A stretch of DNA of 64,000 nt from Solwaraspora sp. WMMA2056 (GCF_030345095.1 NZ_CP128360.1:6820001-6884000), one strand, 5' to 3'. Positions 6,481 to 15,947 are shown, numbered from the stretch's first letter. Notes: a model not told the origin generated them from the sequence alone. Made by a program: numbers and translations.

Positions 6481-8229
6481 TCAGATCGGGCCAGTCGCCT
6501 CCATAGACGCCGTGCCGCCACTCTCGCCTTTCCGACTCGCCTCGCCGGGGGCGTGGTGCCGCCGTTGAAGCTCATCGCGTTCAATGTCCGGGATCGTCAT
6601 CGACTCCGCGAGCACGGCGGCGAGCATGTCGACCTGGGTGCTGTCGATGTCGGCGTGGAAGAACCACCGGATGTTCTCATCGCGGGTGATGAGGTCGACC
6701 GCCAAGCGCCCACTCTTGTCCTGCAGCGTCGGTACTCGGACATATCGCACCCGGTCCACCGGGACGTCCTCACGGATCTCGCCTTGCTCGAGGAACGCGT
6801 TCGTCATGGCCGTGATGATGCGACGATCCGTGACGGCGACCAGTGTCTTTGCCGCCGCCTTGTCCCTCGCTGCCGCAAACCTGTCCTTTGCCCCGCTGAA
6901 GATCGCCGAGATCGAGCCGAGACCGTCGAGCTGGTCGGAAAGGCCGAGGACACGTAGGGTCTCATCGTCCTCCAGGAACCACCGCAGAATGCGGAGGTAC
7001 GGCTCGATATCTAGCGATTTCGGTGCGCAGACGACGCCCGGAGCCTCAAGCGGAGGGGCTGGCGGATGCAGAGCATCGGCAAGCGGCTCGATCGCCTTGA
7101 GAAGGCGGGCGGAGGTCTGGCGGGCTGCGATCGAGTCCTTCCGTTTCCCCGGTAGCGGCAGCGTGTCGCGGCCGGGGAGCTCGGCGAGGATTCGTAGCTC
7201 CCGCGTCAGCGAGTCGATGAGTCTCGTCGTCTCGGCGAGAGCGGAGTCAAGCTCCGTACGGGTGTCGCGGACGATGACGTCGACGAGCCGCGCCTCGTCA
7301 GCGTCATCGCGGCCGGCTGCCCTCGCCTTCCCCACACGTAGCGCCTGATACCCGGTCCACGCCTTGACGGAGGACAGGAGGGCATAGGCGTCGAAGACGA
7401 TCGCCTCCGCGTTTGTCTGGAGATACTCACGGCCGCGACGTACCTCGGTCCGAGCGATCTGCGCCACGTGGCCGCGGACATGCCCTCGGTACAGTTCAAG
7501 CTGCTTGCGCAGTGAGGCTTCGCTGCCCGCGACGCTGTCCCACAAGGACGGTGGGACCGATTCGATCTCTCGTGCGTGGTCAACTGCGCGTTCGACGGTG
7601 GCGACGAGCCCGGTCAGCTCGGCCCACTGCTCGTTGCGAATGGCGGTGAGCACCTGACTTGTCAGCGCGATGTTGGTCCTGACTAGGCCCGTGATCTCGC
7701 TCAGCTGCATCTGAAGGGCGACCATGGCCAGCGCTGGCCCGACCGCCGCCGCGATCTGCGCCGCGCTCGCCGCAGTCACGGGGATGAAGCGGGCCTGAGC
7801 AACGATGCGACCAGGGGTCATCACCGCTCCGAGGTTCGCGCCATCCTTGACGGCAAGTGTCGCGCCGGCCCTCAGTAATCCCTGGGTCTCGCCGCTGATC
7901 CGGTAGAGCCCCTGTGCGCTGGCGAATGCGTTCCTGAGGTTTCCGGCCACGGTCGCTGTGCTTCCGATCGAGGCCAGGACGGTCGAGATCTGCTCACGGT
8001 CGGCGGCCGGCACAAGGCCAAAGTCGATCAGGGCGGGCCTGAGCTCCGCCGGGACCTCACCGAAGACCACAGCAGCTCCGGGGAACACCTCAGCCAGGAC
8101 CATCGGTGTCGTCGTTGAGTCGATGTCCGTGTCGGCTGTCGGATCGTCCACCGCAGGTGAGTCGACGGAGCTGCTCCCGGCGCCGTGCTCGGGCTCGGCG
8201 GTCTCCATCGAGTCCGATAGGTCCTGCAT
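6481..8229 (-). CDS. Large unrecognised protein with a C-terminal PH-like domain
   Basis: 582 aa from the ATG at 8229, chosen because GGAGGAG lies just upstream; an extension to 8262 is open but has no such site. An acidic, Ser/Thr-rich N-terminus (about 40 aa) is followed by a long, mostly helical region with heptad-like spacing (ELYRGHVRGHVAQIARTEVR). The last ~110 residues read as a compact beta domain (TLVAVTDRRIITAMTNAFLE, then VDRVRYVRVPTL and DENIRWFFHADI), resembling bacterial PH or short-PH domains. No catalytic motif or clear membrane helix was seen beyond an Ala-rich hydrophobic stretch near residue 150. Function unknown. Confidence 0.65.
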   Translation of the reverse strand: MQDLSDSMETAEPEHGAGSSSVDSPAVDDPTADTDIDSTTTPMVLAEVFPGAAVVFGEVPAELRPALIDFGLVPAADREQISTVLASIGSTATVAGNLRNAFASAQGLYRISGETQGLLRAGATLAVKDGANLGAVMTPGRIVAQARFIPVTAASAAQIAAAVGPALAMVALQMQLSEITGLVRTNIALTSQVLTAIRNEQWAELTGLVATVERAVDHAREIESVPPSLWDSVAGSEASLRKQLELYRGHVRGHVAQIARTEVRRGREYLQTNAEAIVFDAYALLSSVKAWTGYQALRVGKARAAGRDDADEARLVDVIVRDTRTELDSALAETTRLIDSLTRELRILAELPGRDTLPLPGKRKDSIAARQTSARLLKAIEPLADALHPPAPPLEAPGVVCAPKSLDIEPYLRILRWFLEDDETLRVLGLSDQLDGLGSISAIFSGAKDRFAAARDKAAAKTLVAVTDRRIITAMTNAFLEQGEIREDVPVDRVRYVRVPTLQDKSGRLAVDLITRDENIRWFFHADIDSTQVDMLAAVLAESMTIPDIERDELQRRHHAPGEASRKGESGGTASMEATGPI

Positions 8230-8610
8230 GTGATCTCCTCCGGCAAGGGCGTGCACTGGCAAGCCGCCGTCGGCGTTCGGAGCCGAAGCGAAGGTTCGAC
8301 GCCTGCGAGTGCAGTGAAAACCTGCATCCGGTCGCTGCGCGAAACGTCAAAATTCAACCGCGCCGCGACGGGAGCGCGACGCTGGCCACTGTAGCCCTGC
8401 CGACCACACCACGCCATCCCGCATTCCGTCCGGAAGTCGACTTGCACGATTCCACAAAAACACCCAGAACTCCGCTGAACGGGCGCAGATGAGAAGCGCC
8501 TGGTTGTGCCATCCATCACCGCCGGCTACGTACTCCTGCGCAACTCGGCTCAGGATAGGAGCGGCACTCCGTCAAGGAGCTCGGTTGCTGATGGTCGCGA
8601 TACTCGCGTC
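8230..8610. other. Divergent intergenic region
   Basis: Between the leftward 582-aa gene and the rightward Clp-N gene. I see no gene with family support; it should carry both promoters. An open frame extends the Clp-N gene upstream to a GTG at 8506, which could be its true start. Confidence 0.45.
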
Positions 8611-9798
8611 ATGGACGCGGTAGGCGTACGGCCGGGTGGCAGCCTGGTGGGGACTCTGGCCAGCGCCTACCGGCGGACGGTGCGCGACGGGCACCTGGTG
8701 GTGAGCTCAGCCCAGGTGCTACGCCGAGGCGTGATTCGAGTTCCTGAGCTGGACGGCTTCCCACCGCCGTGGTCACGGGCCTGGCGGCAGGGGCCGGAGC
8801 CAGTCGACGACGAGCCGCCACCGCATCGGTCGCGCCTGTTCCCCGAGTTCGATCAGCAGGTGGAGCTGTTCGCCGAGGGTGCGCTGCGGGAGGCGACCCA
8901 CAACGGCGGTCCCGGCGAGGCCGTGTTCTCCGGGCTGGTCCGGCACGCCGTCTACGAAGCTGTTCACGAGGCGAGCCGCCTCCACGGGGCGCCCGCTGGA
9001 GTCCGCCACCTACTGGCGGCGATGTACGCCGTGCCAGGTAATGCTGCCGCCCGGCTCGCCGAGCAGATGTGGGTGCCCGGCCACGGGGATGATCGTCTGT
9101 TGAGCCGCCAGTTACCCCGGTACCGCGCTGGCGACCCTCCACCGAACTGGGCTCCGGAGATGCTCAAGGTGATGGGCGTCCTCCCGACGACGATTCCGGT
9201 CGTGCCGCAGACCCTCTGGAAGGCCGTCGTGACTACCGGCGGATACTTCCTGCTGCGTCGCCCGTTCCATCGGCACGGCACCCGCTACGGACATGTCATT
9301 CCGATCATCGTGGAGCGGGATGCCGCCCTACAGGCAATCCGGCTCGGCCGCACGCGCACCGGCACCGTCGAGGTGTTGTTGAGCATCCTGGACCTGCACG
9401 AGCAGCTACACGCTGCCGGCGTGGACCTGCCGGAGCCGGTCGCCCAGCACAACACCGCCGGTCAGATCCTGCGTACGCAGGGAGTCACCTTGCTCGCCGC
9501 GACCGTCGCCGCTGCCCGCTCGCCGGACACGCCGCAGGTCGGTGCCGATCCGACTGCGGTGCGGTCGCCGTCCCGACTCAGGGCCAGTCGACCCGCACCA
9601 CCGCTGGATCCCGATGCCGAATCCGCACTCGGTGCGGCGAGCATGGCCGCGAGGGAGTCCGGTCACCCGTTCGCCGGCACGACACACCTGTTGGCGGGCA
9701 TCCTGCGGGACCGCGACGGCCCAGCCGCTCGACTACTGCGCGGCCTCGGTGCCGACCCCGAGGCCATCCTCGGGCAGACCTCCGTACGGCCAGATTGA
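8611..9798 (+). CDS. Stand-alone Clp N-terminal (Clp repeat) domain protein
   Basis: 395 aa from the ATG at 8611. The last ~70 residues match a Clp-N repeat (SALGAASMAARESGHPFAGT, then HLLAGILRDRDGPAARLLR). An earlier segment (FSGLVRHAVYEAVHEASRLH, then GVRHLLAAMYAVPGNAAARL) looks like a second, diverged Clp-N unit, and a third candidate lies around AALQAIRLGRTRTGTVEVLL. There is no AAA+ ATPase module, so it is not a ClpC/ClpB chaperone. Family knowledge: stand-alone Clp-N proteins bind substrates or adaptors for ClpCP. It could recruit proteins for turnover. Confidence 0.72.
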   Translation: MDAVGVRPGGSLVGTLASAYRRTVRDGHLVVSSAQVLRRGVIRVPELDGFPPPWSRAWRQGPEPVDDEPPPHRSRLFPEFDQQVELFAEGALREATHNGGPGEAVFSGLVRHAVYEAVHEASRLHGAPAGVRHLLAAMYAVPGNAAARLAEQMWVPGHGDDRLLSRQLPRYRAGDPPPNWAPEMLKVMGVLPTTIPVVPQTLWKAVVTTGGYFLLRRPFHRHGTRYGHVIPIIVERDAALQAIRLGRTRTGTVEVLLSILDLHEQLHAAGVDLPEPVAQHNTAGQILRTQGVTLLAATVAAARSPDTPQVGADPTAVRSPSRLRASRPAPPLDPDAESALGAASMAARESGHPFAGTTHLLAGILRDRDGPAARLLRGLGADPEAILGQTSVRPD

Positions 9799-9894
9799 CG
9801 AACCGCGCGGCACACCGCTCCCGTGGCGGATGCGAGGGCTACCCGTTCTCCTGGCTGAGCTGGAGACAGGAACCGGTTCCGGAGACAGCCAGGG

Positions 9895-9965
9895 TCACAG
9901 AAGCCTGACGCCGGCTCTCGTGATGCGGGCCACGAGCACGTTGTGACCTTGAGGGGCCTCGCGTT
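9895..9965 (-). pseudogene. Severed C-terminal end of the small gene split by the IS3 element
   Basis: Leftward from the IS edge the frame reads EAPQGHNVLVARITRAGVRLL followed by TGA at 9895-9897. This plausibly completes the open frame that enters the other side of the IS3 element at 11234-11524. The assignment is by position and protein-like composition; a clean target duplication was not found. Confidence 0.4.
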
Positions 9966-9992
9966 TTCCGGACAGTGGTTCGGCCGGTTCTT

Positions 9993-10877
9993 TCACGCCG
10001 CGATTTGAAGGTTCTCGAACTCTGCGTGGACTTCCCGGGGAGGTCGGTAGCCCACCGCTGAATGCAGACGCTGACGATTGTACCAGAATTCGATGTAGGC
10101 AGTAACGTCCCGGCGTGCCGCCTCACGAGTGGGATACTTCACACGCGACACGCGTTCGTTCTTCAGCGCACCGAAGAACGATTCCGCCATCGCATTGTCG
10201 AAACAAGTTCCGGTCCGGCCAGCAGATCGCCGCAACCTCAGATCCCGCAGCGTTCTGCCGTAGTCGTCCGACATGTAGTTGCTGCCCCGGTCCGAATGAA
10301 AGATGGCGTTCTTCCTGAGTTCGCGATTCCGGGCGGCGTTACGGATGGCGCGGGATATCAACGGCGTCTGGTAGTGGTCGTCCATCGCGTATCCGATGAC
10401 TTCCTTCGTGCAGCAGTCGATGACGGTCGCCAGATACAGCCACCCCTCGCCGGTCGGGATGTACGTGATGTCGCCGACGAGCTTCTCGCCAGGCGCGTCG
10501 GCGGTGAACTCCCGGCCGACGAGGTCAGGCACCGTGCCGGACGACGACTGGGTGAGACCCCACCGCCTCGGGCGGGGCTGGCACGGCACGAGCCCGAGCT
10601 CGCGCATCAGCTGGCGGACGAGTTCCGGCCCGGCGGACACGCCCTGGCGCCGCAGTTGCGCGTGGACACGTCGATGCCCGTAGGTGCCGTCGGACGCGGC
10701 GAACACCTCCTCGATGGCCGATCGAAGGTGGGCGCGGCGGGTGGCGGTCGCGGAGTCGGGGCGGGTTCGCCATTCGTAGTATCCGGACCTGGACACGCCG
10801 AGTTGTTCGCACATGAAGTCGACGGGGTAGGCGTACTTCGCGGTGTCGAGTCGCATCGTCTCGATGAACTCGTACAA
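9993..10877 (-). CDS. IS3 transposase OrfB (DDE integrase core)
   Basis: 294 aa in its own frame. DDE catalytic residues are visible in GDITYIPTGEGW, then HSDRGSNYMSDD, then AESFFGALKNER with the terminal FWYNRQRLHSAVGYRPP motif typical of IS3. The N-terminal HTH_21-like segment GTYGHRRVHAQLRR is present. It is normally made as an OrfAB fusion by frameshifting at 10915-10921. Its frame stays open upstream of 10877 up to the slippery site, as required. Confidence 0.92.
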   Translation of the reverse strand: MYEFIETMRLDTAKYAYPVDFMCEQLGVSRSGYYEWRTRPDSATATRRAHLRSAIEEVFAASDGTYGHRRVHAQLRRQGVSAGPELVRQLMRELGLVPCQPRPRRWGLTQSSSGTVPDLVGREFTADAPGEKLVGDITYIPTGEGWLYLATVIDCCTKEVIGYAMDDHYQTPLISRAIRNAARNRELRKNAIFHSDRGSNYMSDDYGRTLRDLRLRRSAGRTGTCFDNAMAESFFGALKNERVSRVKYPTREAARRDVTAYIEFWYNRQRLHSAVGYRPPREVHAEFENLQIAA

Positions 10878-10882
10878 GCTCG

Positions 10883-11176
10883 TTACCGAGGGTCCTTCGC
10901 GAAGTACGCCGCGGCTTTTTTCAGGAAGCTGTTCTCCATTTCGAGTTCCCGGTTGCGACGTTCGAGTTCCTTCAGTCGAGCGCGCTCGTCGACGCCGATC
11001 GGTGGGCTGTCCTGGGCGCCGCTGTTTTCCCGCCGGTACTGGCGGACCCAGGAACGGAGCGTCTCCGGGTGAACGTCGATCTCCCGGGCAACCTGCGACA
11101 CTGGCTTGTTCGACTGTAGAACGAGTTGCACTGCTTCTTCACGGAACTCTGGGGTGTATGAGCTTATGCGTGCCAT
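10883..11176 (-). CDS. IS3 transposase OrfA (HTH and leucine zipper)
   Basis: 97 aa. The N-terminal helix-turn-helix (FREEAVQLVLQSNKPVSQVA, then HPETLRSWVRQYR) binds the IS ends. A leucine zipper (ARLKELERRNRELEMENSFL) follows. The zipper ends in KKAAAYFAKDPR, where the AAAAAAG run lies. Confidence 0.92.
   Translation of the reverse strand: MARISSYTPEFREEAVQLVLQSNKPVSQVAREIDVHPETLRSWVRQYRRENSGAQDSPPIGVDERARLKELERRNRELEMENSFLKKAAAYFAKDPR
10915..10921 (-). other. Programmed -1 frameshift site
   Basis: The coding strand reads AAAAAAG with orfA codons AAA AAA GCC. Slipping back one base gives AAA AGC and enters the orfB frame, which is open through SRGVLREGPSVTSLYEF into OrfB. This matches the A6G site of many IS3 elements. 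Confidence 0.78.
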
Positions 11177-11233
11177 CGCGCTTCTTCCCTCGACTTTCCT
11201 TACAGGGTAACCTTATTGGCTCCCTGTCCGGAA

Positions 11234-11524
11234 TCCTCGGGGCACCTCACCTCCGTCGTCGCGCCATACTTCAGCGCGCCCACTCTCGTGCAGGAGTTCG
11301 TCGCCTGCTACAGGGGTGCCGTGATCCCATTCGGCTGGCCAGCCGTCAAATCGGCGCACCTCGACGAGACCTCGGGCCACCAACGAGACCAGGCCCGGCC
11401 CGAGGAATCCAGCCAACCAGATCGCTGACTCGGCCTCGTCCCAACCGAGCTCCCACAGGGGAAGCGGCGAATCCTCCAAGGGGCAGAGGACCAGTTCCTC
11501 TGCCCGGTCCAGACCTTCATCCAC
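11234..11524 (-). pseudogene. Small hypothetical gene truncated by the IS3 element
   Basis: From a GTG at 11524 the frame reads VDEGLDRAEELVLCPLEDS, then AESAIWLAGFLGPGLVSLVA, then FDGWPAEWDHG, about 97 residues of native protein before the IS end; the frame then stops 20 bp inside the IS. It is a soluble, acidic protein I do not recognise by name. The missing C-terminus is probably the frame at 9895-9965. Confidence 0.55.
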
Positions 11525-11978
11525 GGCCGTCGGGGACCTCCTCGGTGCGGTCCGGCGCTCCGCGCGCCTGAGCTGGATCAGCCGCGAACCGCTCAGATTG
11601 GCGGGCGGCTCTGCCACTGTCGGAACCTGAATCATCAGGTTCGCCACCCAACTCACCCGTACAGGCTTCACGATCTCGCGACGCCGGACCACCGATTTCG
11701 TTACGCAGCAACTCTTCGACGCGTTCGGATATGTCGTCACGCCCGCTCCGACCGGCCGCACGTGCAGTAAGCGTTCGCTGGCCGGTCGGGCCGGAATCGG
11801 CCGAGGGGCGCGCCGCCTCACGGACGTCGGCGACGGTCAGGTCCGGCGAATCCTCCACGATGCCAGCCTCGCTCATCTCGTCAGCGACCATTCCTCCGTC
11901 ATGGCAGCACCGTATCCAGCCGACCGGCAGCTCTACGGATCGACGGCACCCTGCGGCGGGCAGCAGTACGCTGCTCGG
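11525..11978. other. Gap with no supported gene
   Basis: About 450 bp. Open frames exist on both strands but carry no recognisable domain or start signal. It may be degraded coding sequence: the leftward frame runs on upstream of 11524 without a stop for ~100 codons. Confidence 0.4.
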
Positions 11979-12427
11979 GTGGCCGTACGAGTGGATGCTC
12001 GGATCGCCGCCGTGATCCTGGTCGATCCGGCAGGTCGGTTGTTGTTGCAGCTCCGTGACCGGCAACACCCGCGTCGACCCGTACCGCTGGTGTCTGCCGG
12101 GCGGGAACGTCGATCCGGGCGAGGATCCACTGACTGCCGCTCACCGAGAGTTGCTGGAGGAGACCGGCCTCACGGAGCCGGAGCTGCGCCTGTTCTGGCA
12201 GGGACTCGCCCCATCGGCGAAGTTCCCCGGCGCGGTCGGCGAGTTCTCGATCTTCTACGCGCCGACCGACGCCACGGACGAGGATGTGGTGTGCGGGGAG
12301 GGTGCCGCGATGCGGTTCGTGGCCGGCACCGTCCGTGCGCACTCTGGAGTTCGGACGGGCGTACGGCGAAATCGTCCCGCGCTTCCTGGACTCCCCGCTG
12401 TACCGCGAGCTGATCACCGCCGGTTGA
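11979..12427 (+). pseudogene. Nudix hydrolase gene with two frameshifts
   Basis: From a GTG at 11979 the first frame gives VAVRVDARIAAVILVDPAGR, then LLLQLRD. At about 12058 the homologous reading moves to a second frame, RVDPYRWCLPGGNVDPGED and RELLEETGL, a complete Nudix box (Gx5Ex7REUxEExGU). At about 12340 it moves to a third frame, LEFGRAYGEIVPRFLDSPLY, ending at TGA 12427. Joined, the three give a normal ~148-aa Nudix protein. Two indels disable it unless they are sequencing errors. Confidence 0.72.
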
Positions 12428-12465
12428 CCCGATGGCGGGCGGCCGGGTGGATCGCTGCCCCGGCT

Positions 12466-12618
12466 GGGCTCCGTTCGTCAGGAGGCGCGCGTGGATGCCC
12501 GGCACCGCGAGCAGATCGTCGATCGCCGCATAGAACCCCTCGAAGCTATCGATCCGGTCGAACTTCCCCAGGTATCGGCGAAACGCCTGGCTAAACGTGC
12601 TCGGGATAGCTTGCCGGT
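12466..12618 (-). pseudogene. Short protein-like remnant
   Basis: The leftward frame contains STFSQAFRRYLGKFDRIDSF, then EGFYAAIDDLLAVPGIHARL, which looks like real protein but has no start and continues into the Nudix remnant on the other strand. Probably the tail of a lost gene. Family unknown. Confidence 0.3.
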
Positions 12619-13119
12619 TCAGGCCACCGTGACATAAAGGCCAGTCGAGAGCCAGCCGAGAACGGCCACACCGTACAGCAGCCGGAGAGCCTCGGTTTTT
12701 GTCCACGCCAGGCCGAAACGACGCGGTGGCGGAATCCGGCCGTGCGGAAGCACGCTGGGGGCCGAGCCGGCCTCGATCTGGCGCAGTCCGTAATAGTCTT
12801 GTTCCAGGAAGGCCGCCCATTGTCGGAAGTGCCGACAGTTCTCCATGTTCTTGCGTTCCCACCGGTAGATCGCGAAGGTAACGAGTGCCGCGAAAAGACT
12901 CAGAAGCACAACCGCAACTTGAGGAACCGCCGTCGCGGGCGAGCGCATCAGCAGGACGATCCCGATTCCGGTCACTAACGGAATCGCCGTCATGAGCTTG
13001 AGGCTGATCTCGTCAGTCGCTCTCGTGTGAGCACACAACTCCTGGTAGACGATATTCAGATCGCCTTGGCCGAGCGGGAACGGCTGACCCGGTGTCACCT
13101 CGTGATTGTCTTCCATCAT
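12619..13119 (-). CDS. Small membrane protein, unrecognised
   Basis: 166 aa, start ATG at 13119 with GGAG close upstream. A helical N-terminus (IVYQELCAHTRATDEISLKL) is followed by two membrane segments (MTAIPLVTGIGIVLLM and VAVVLLSLFAALVTFAIY). A charged loop WERKNMENCRHFRQW comes next, and a third membrane segment sits at the C-terminus (LLYGVAVLGWLSTGLYV). The helix plus paired membrane segments recall small effector-like membrane proteins of conflict systems, but I cannot assign a family. Confidence 0.62.
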   Translation of the reverse strand: MMEDNHEVTPGQPFPLGQGDLNIVYQELCAHTRATDEISLKLMTAIPLVTGIGIVLLMRSPATAVPQVAVVLLSLFAALVTFAIYRWERKNMENCRHFRQWAAFLEQDYYGLRQIEAGSAPSVLPHGRIPPPRRFGLAWTKTEALRLLYGVAVLGWLSTGLYVTVA

Positions 13120-13301
13120 TGCTCCGATCCAGTGACCAGGTTGGACCTCTCAACACCCGGATCATCACACCAAGCGACAAACACCCTGGTAGCAGGCCTC
13201 GGCACATGATCAACTTACGACGATACCTTCTTGCACGTCTATCGTACGATGCGCACATGGCTGTTGATCACAAACCGTGACCGGCGCCGCAGAGCACAGA
13301 A

Positions 13302-13613
13302 GCCAGTACAGTCGAGCTGGAGAACGCCCGCGTCGGCTATCAAGCAGCGGTTTCTTTGATGGCAGTTGAGGGCAACCTGGTGTGGGCACGTTACGGGCTG
13401 ATGGCCCTCGCGCATACGATCATCCTGACGGCAATCGGGCTGACATCCGGCGCACAGCAGCCAACGAGAACCATCACTTTGGTCGGCCTCTCGCTGGTCG
13501 GACTCACGCTGTGTGTCGTCTGGTGGCTGGTCAACGACATCGGCTTTCGCTAATTCTTCTACTGGCTGTTCGCGGCACGCAAGCTAGAGGAGCGCCATTT
13601 AGGTCCCTTGCGC
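13302..13613 (+). pseudogene. Broken small membrane protein gene
   Basis: The frame reads VELENARVGYQAAVSLMAVE, then two membrane segments (ALAHTIILTAIGL and LVGLSLVGLTLCVVWWLV), then a TAA at about 13551, and continues in the same frame FFYWLFAARKLEERHLGPL before running into GPP34-like relic sequence. No good start precedes VELENAR; a TTG-ATG pair at 13356 is the first usable. The internal stop and fused tail indicate a dead gene. Confidence 0.5.
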
Positions 13614-14050
13614 ACCCTCAGCAGAGGCATTCCCCTGCCCGGTCACCAGACACAACCCGCCCAGCCGCGCCTCAAAGGCAGGCAACGGCTCACCGCGCTG
13701 TAGGCGTACGGTCAGCCGGGCCAGGCCCAGGCGGCCCGGTTCATGTCCGCCGGCACATGGACCACGGCGGTGGTCAGCAGCCGGCGGCGTACCATCCGCG
13801 GCCGGACCACCCCCGCCGCCGCCAAACGGTGCGCGACCTGGCCGTGAGCCCGCGGCGCCAACAATGCCAACCACGTTCCTACCCGCCGGCGTAGCGGCTC
13901 CGCCTCCAGCCAGCGCAGGATCCAGCCGCCGAGCGCGTCCACCGGCACATGACCATCAGCTCCGCGAGGGCCGGCTCGCACGGCCACGGCCGGCGGCAGG
14001 CCCGACACCGCCACGAAGTTGTCGCCAGGATGCAGCTCCGCTGCCGCGCG
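13614..14050 (-). pseudogene. Relic of a GPP34 gene and its upstream neighbour
   Basis: Leftward, with frame changes, it matches the middle of the GPP34 gene at 27055-27798 (VPVDALGGWILRWL, GTWLALLAPRAHGQVA, LTVRLQRGEPLPAFEARLGG). It then matches WRCRACRRPW of the upstream zinc-finger gene at 27795-28052, with the sequence between them deleted. It is a truncated, diverged second copy of that locus. Confidence 0.7.
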
Positions 14051-14286
14051 CGCACCAGGTGAATCAGGATGGGTCGGTGCACCTCCAGACGGAGTCCGGT
14101 TCTTGACAGTCAGCCGCCCAAGTGCTCCGCCAGGGTGCGATTCGAGCCTCTGAGCTGGGCTGCAACTGGACTGGCCCACAGCAGCTATCTGATCGAGGAC
14201 GCGCGATCATCCGTTCGTACAACTGATAGTCATTTCGGTTAGCCGTAACGTAGTGGCCCACGGCCCCCCAGACAAGGAGGACTGCG

Positions 14287-15090
14287 ATGGCGCGCTGGCG
14301 ACCGGCAGCCGTGCTGGCACTGCTGAGCGTGCTGGCCGTAGTCGGCGGTTGCGTGGACGAAAATGAACCACCTCCACCGCGACACCAGCTCGATGTCGTC
14401 GTCAACATCTTCCCAATTCACTGGTTGGCCGAGCAGATCGGCGGCGATGTCGTCTCCGTACAGTCGATTGAGGCAGAGCCGCACGAGCACGGCGACGAAG
14501 CCGACCACGAGACCCAACTGTCCGAGCCAGACAAGGAGCTGATCCGGCAGGCTGACGCAAACCTATTCGCTGGCAACATGTCCTCTGACCTGCGCAAGAC
14601 GCTCACTGACTGGCAACAAAAGAACCCAGAAGCGCGCCTCTACGATATCTCCGAGCTCAAAAAGCTCGACCTGAAACCAGGCCCACCTGAGCTGGCGGAA
14701 GACCTGGTCGCCGACGGCTTGGACCCGCATTTCTGGATGGATCCCCTGCGGATGACACACGCCGCACAATGGGTGAATAACCAACTCCTCTCCGCAGTTT
14801 CCCTGGATGAAGCACTCAAGACATCCGCGCCGGAGTACAGGGAGGAGATGCAGGGTCGGCTCGAAGACGTCAAAGAAACGCTCGAGAAGCTGCACGACGA
14901 GCTCGACGACCCGATCTTGAAAGGGTGCAGCGGCCGGTCCATCGTGCCTGAGCACCCGGCGTTCATGTACCTGGCCGAGCAGTACGACCTGCATCAGTTC
15001 GCCGTATCGAGTCTGTGGAGCAAGGACCTAACCCCCCAGGTACGCAGCCAACGGGAGAAGGATCTCGAGGAACTCTTCCGGTCCGACCCG
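14287..15090 (+). pseudogene. Metal-binding (ZnuA/TroA-like) lipoprotein, 5' part, split by ISAs1
   Basis: 268 codons. A lipoprotein signal peptide ends in the lipobox LAVVGGC. The body resembles periplasmic zinc/manganese-binding proteins: VVVNIFPIHWLAEQIGGDVV, an acidic-His loop PHEHGDEADHE, DPHFWMDPLRMTHAA, and SIVPEHPAFMYLAEQYDL. The frame runs into ISAs1 at 15091 and ends there artificially. The remainder is intact at 18772-19002 in the same phase: removing the IS and one copy of its 10-bp duplication restores a 344-aa protein. It was probably the substrate-binding subunit of a metal ABC importer, but no permease or ATPase gene is nearby. Confidence 0.85.
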
Positions 15091-15095
15091 CAGGG

Positions 15096-15872
15096 CTATT
15101 GCGTTGTCGGGTAACTGCTGGTCACGGCGGTGATCAGGTCGTGTGATCGGCGGTTGGCTTGGCGGGTTGCCCGGGCGATGTTGGTCGCCCCGGTGGTGCG
15201 GTGCCAGCCGATCGCGGTGTTACGCAACGTGGCGAGAACGGCGGGTCCGGTGCCGGTCCGGGCCTGGTGAAGGTCTTCACGGAACGTCACGTCGCGTACG
15301 TGATGGACCTTGTTCTCGATGTACCAGTGTCGACGTATCCAGCTCTGCAGATCGCGGGGCAGGGCTTCGCCGGCGGGCAGCGACACGGTCAGATAGGCCG
15401 TCTCCCGGCTGGTTCTACCAGCGACGATGCGAGTCCGGGTGATGCACACGGCTTGCTGGGCGTACGGGAAGGCGATACCACCGGGGGTCGCGACGGTGAC
15501 GGCCTTCACGGTGCGGGTCTCCCGGCGGCCGTGACCACGGTCGCGAGTCCGGTCACCCACCGGGACCCGTGCCCAGGGCAGTCCTTTCAGTTGCTTGAAC
15601 AGGGTCGGCTGGTTGGCCTTCACCTGCACGAGCAGGTGTGCTCCACGGGCGGTGACCTCGTCGGCGTGACGGGTCTGGGTGTGCAGGGCGTCGGCGATGA
15701 ACAGCACCCCGGTCAGGGAGCCGAGTACCTGTTCGACGGCGTCGAGCAGCGGCGCGAACGATGTGATCTCGTTGCTCTTCGTGTCCACGGTGACCTGGGC
15801 GATCACGATCCCGGTGGTGGTGTCCAGGGCGGACAGCAGATGCACCGTGCGGCCGTCGCCGGTGCGGGAGCC
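15096..15872 (-). pseudogene. ISAs1 transposase, 3' exon
   Basis: The C-terminal 258 codons of the transposase, starting with GSRTGDGRTVHLLSALDTTT and including the catalytic-region phrases ADALHTQTRHADEV and VRDVTFREDLHQARTGTGPA. Apparently identical to the same part of the intact copy at 35621-36832. It would be rejoined to 18178-18612 only if the intron splices. Confidence 0.92.
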
Positions 15873-15913
15873 GTCGGGTAGCCCCGGCGCATTGCTGCGC
15901 CGGGGCCCCCTCA

Positions 15914-15947
15914 GAACCGGACGTGCGACTTCCACCGCATCCGGCTC
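15914..15947 (-). ncRNA. Group II intron domain V
   Basis: A 34-nt hairpin beginning GAGCCGGATGCG and ending CGCACGTCCGGTTC, with the AGC catalytic triad, a GGAA-type tetraloop segment and the expected 2-nt bulge region. The stop codon of the intron-encoded protein (15946-15948) overlaps its first two bases. Confidence 0.92.

Larger units (their letters stand above)
9966..11233 (-). mobile_element. IS3-family insertion sequence
   Basis: About 1268 bp with two overlapping-phase genes (orfA, orfB) and a slippery A6G run. Terminal inverted repeats include TTCCGGACAG at 9966-9975 and its reverse complement at 11224-11233. I could not see a clear short target duplication, so the exact ends may be off by a base or two, or the copy is old. 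Its insertion truncates a small leftward gene. Confidence 0.82.

Noticed and set aside
9961-11238. Target duplication for the IS3 element
   Set aside because: No matching 3-5 bp flanks were found at plausible ends, so none is claimed.
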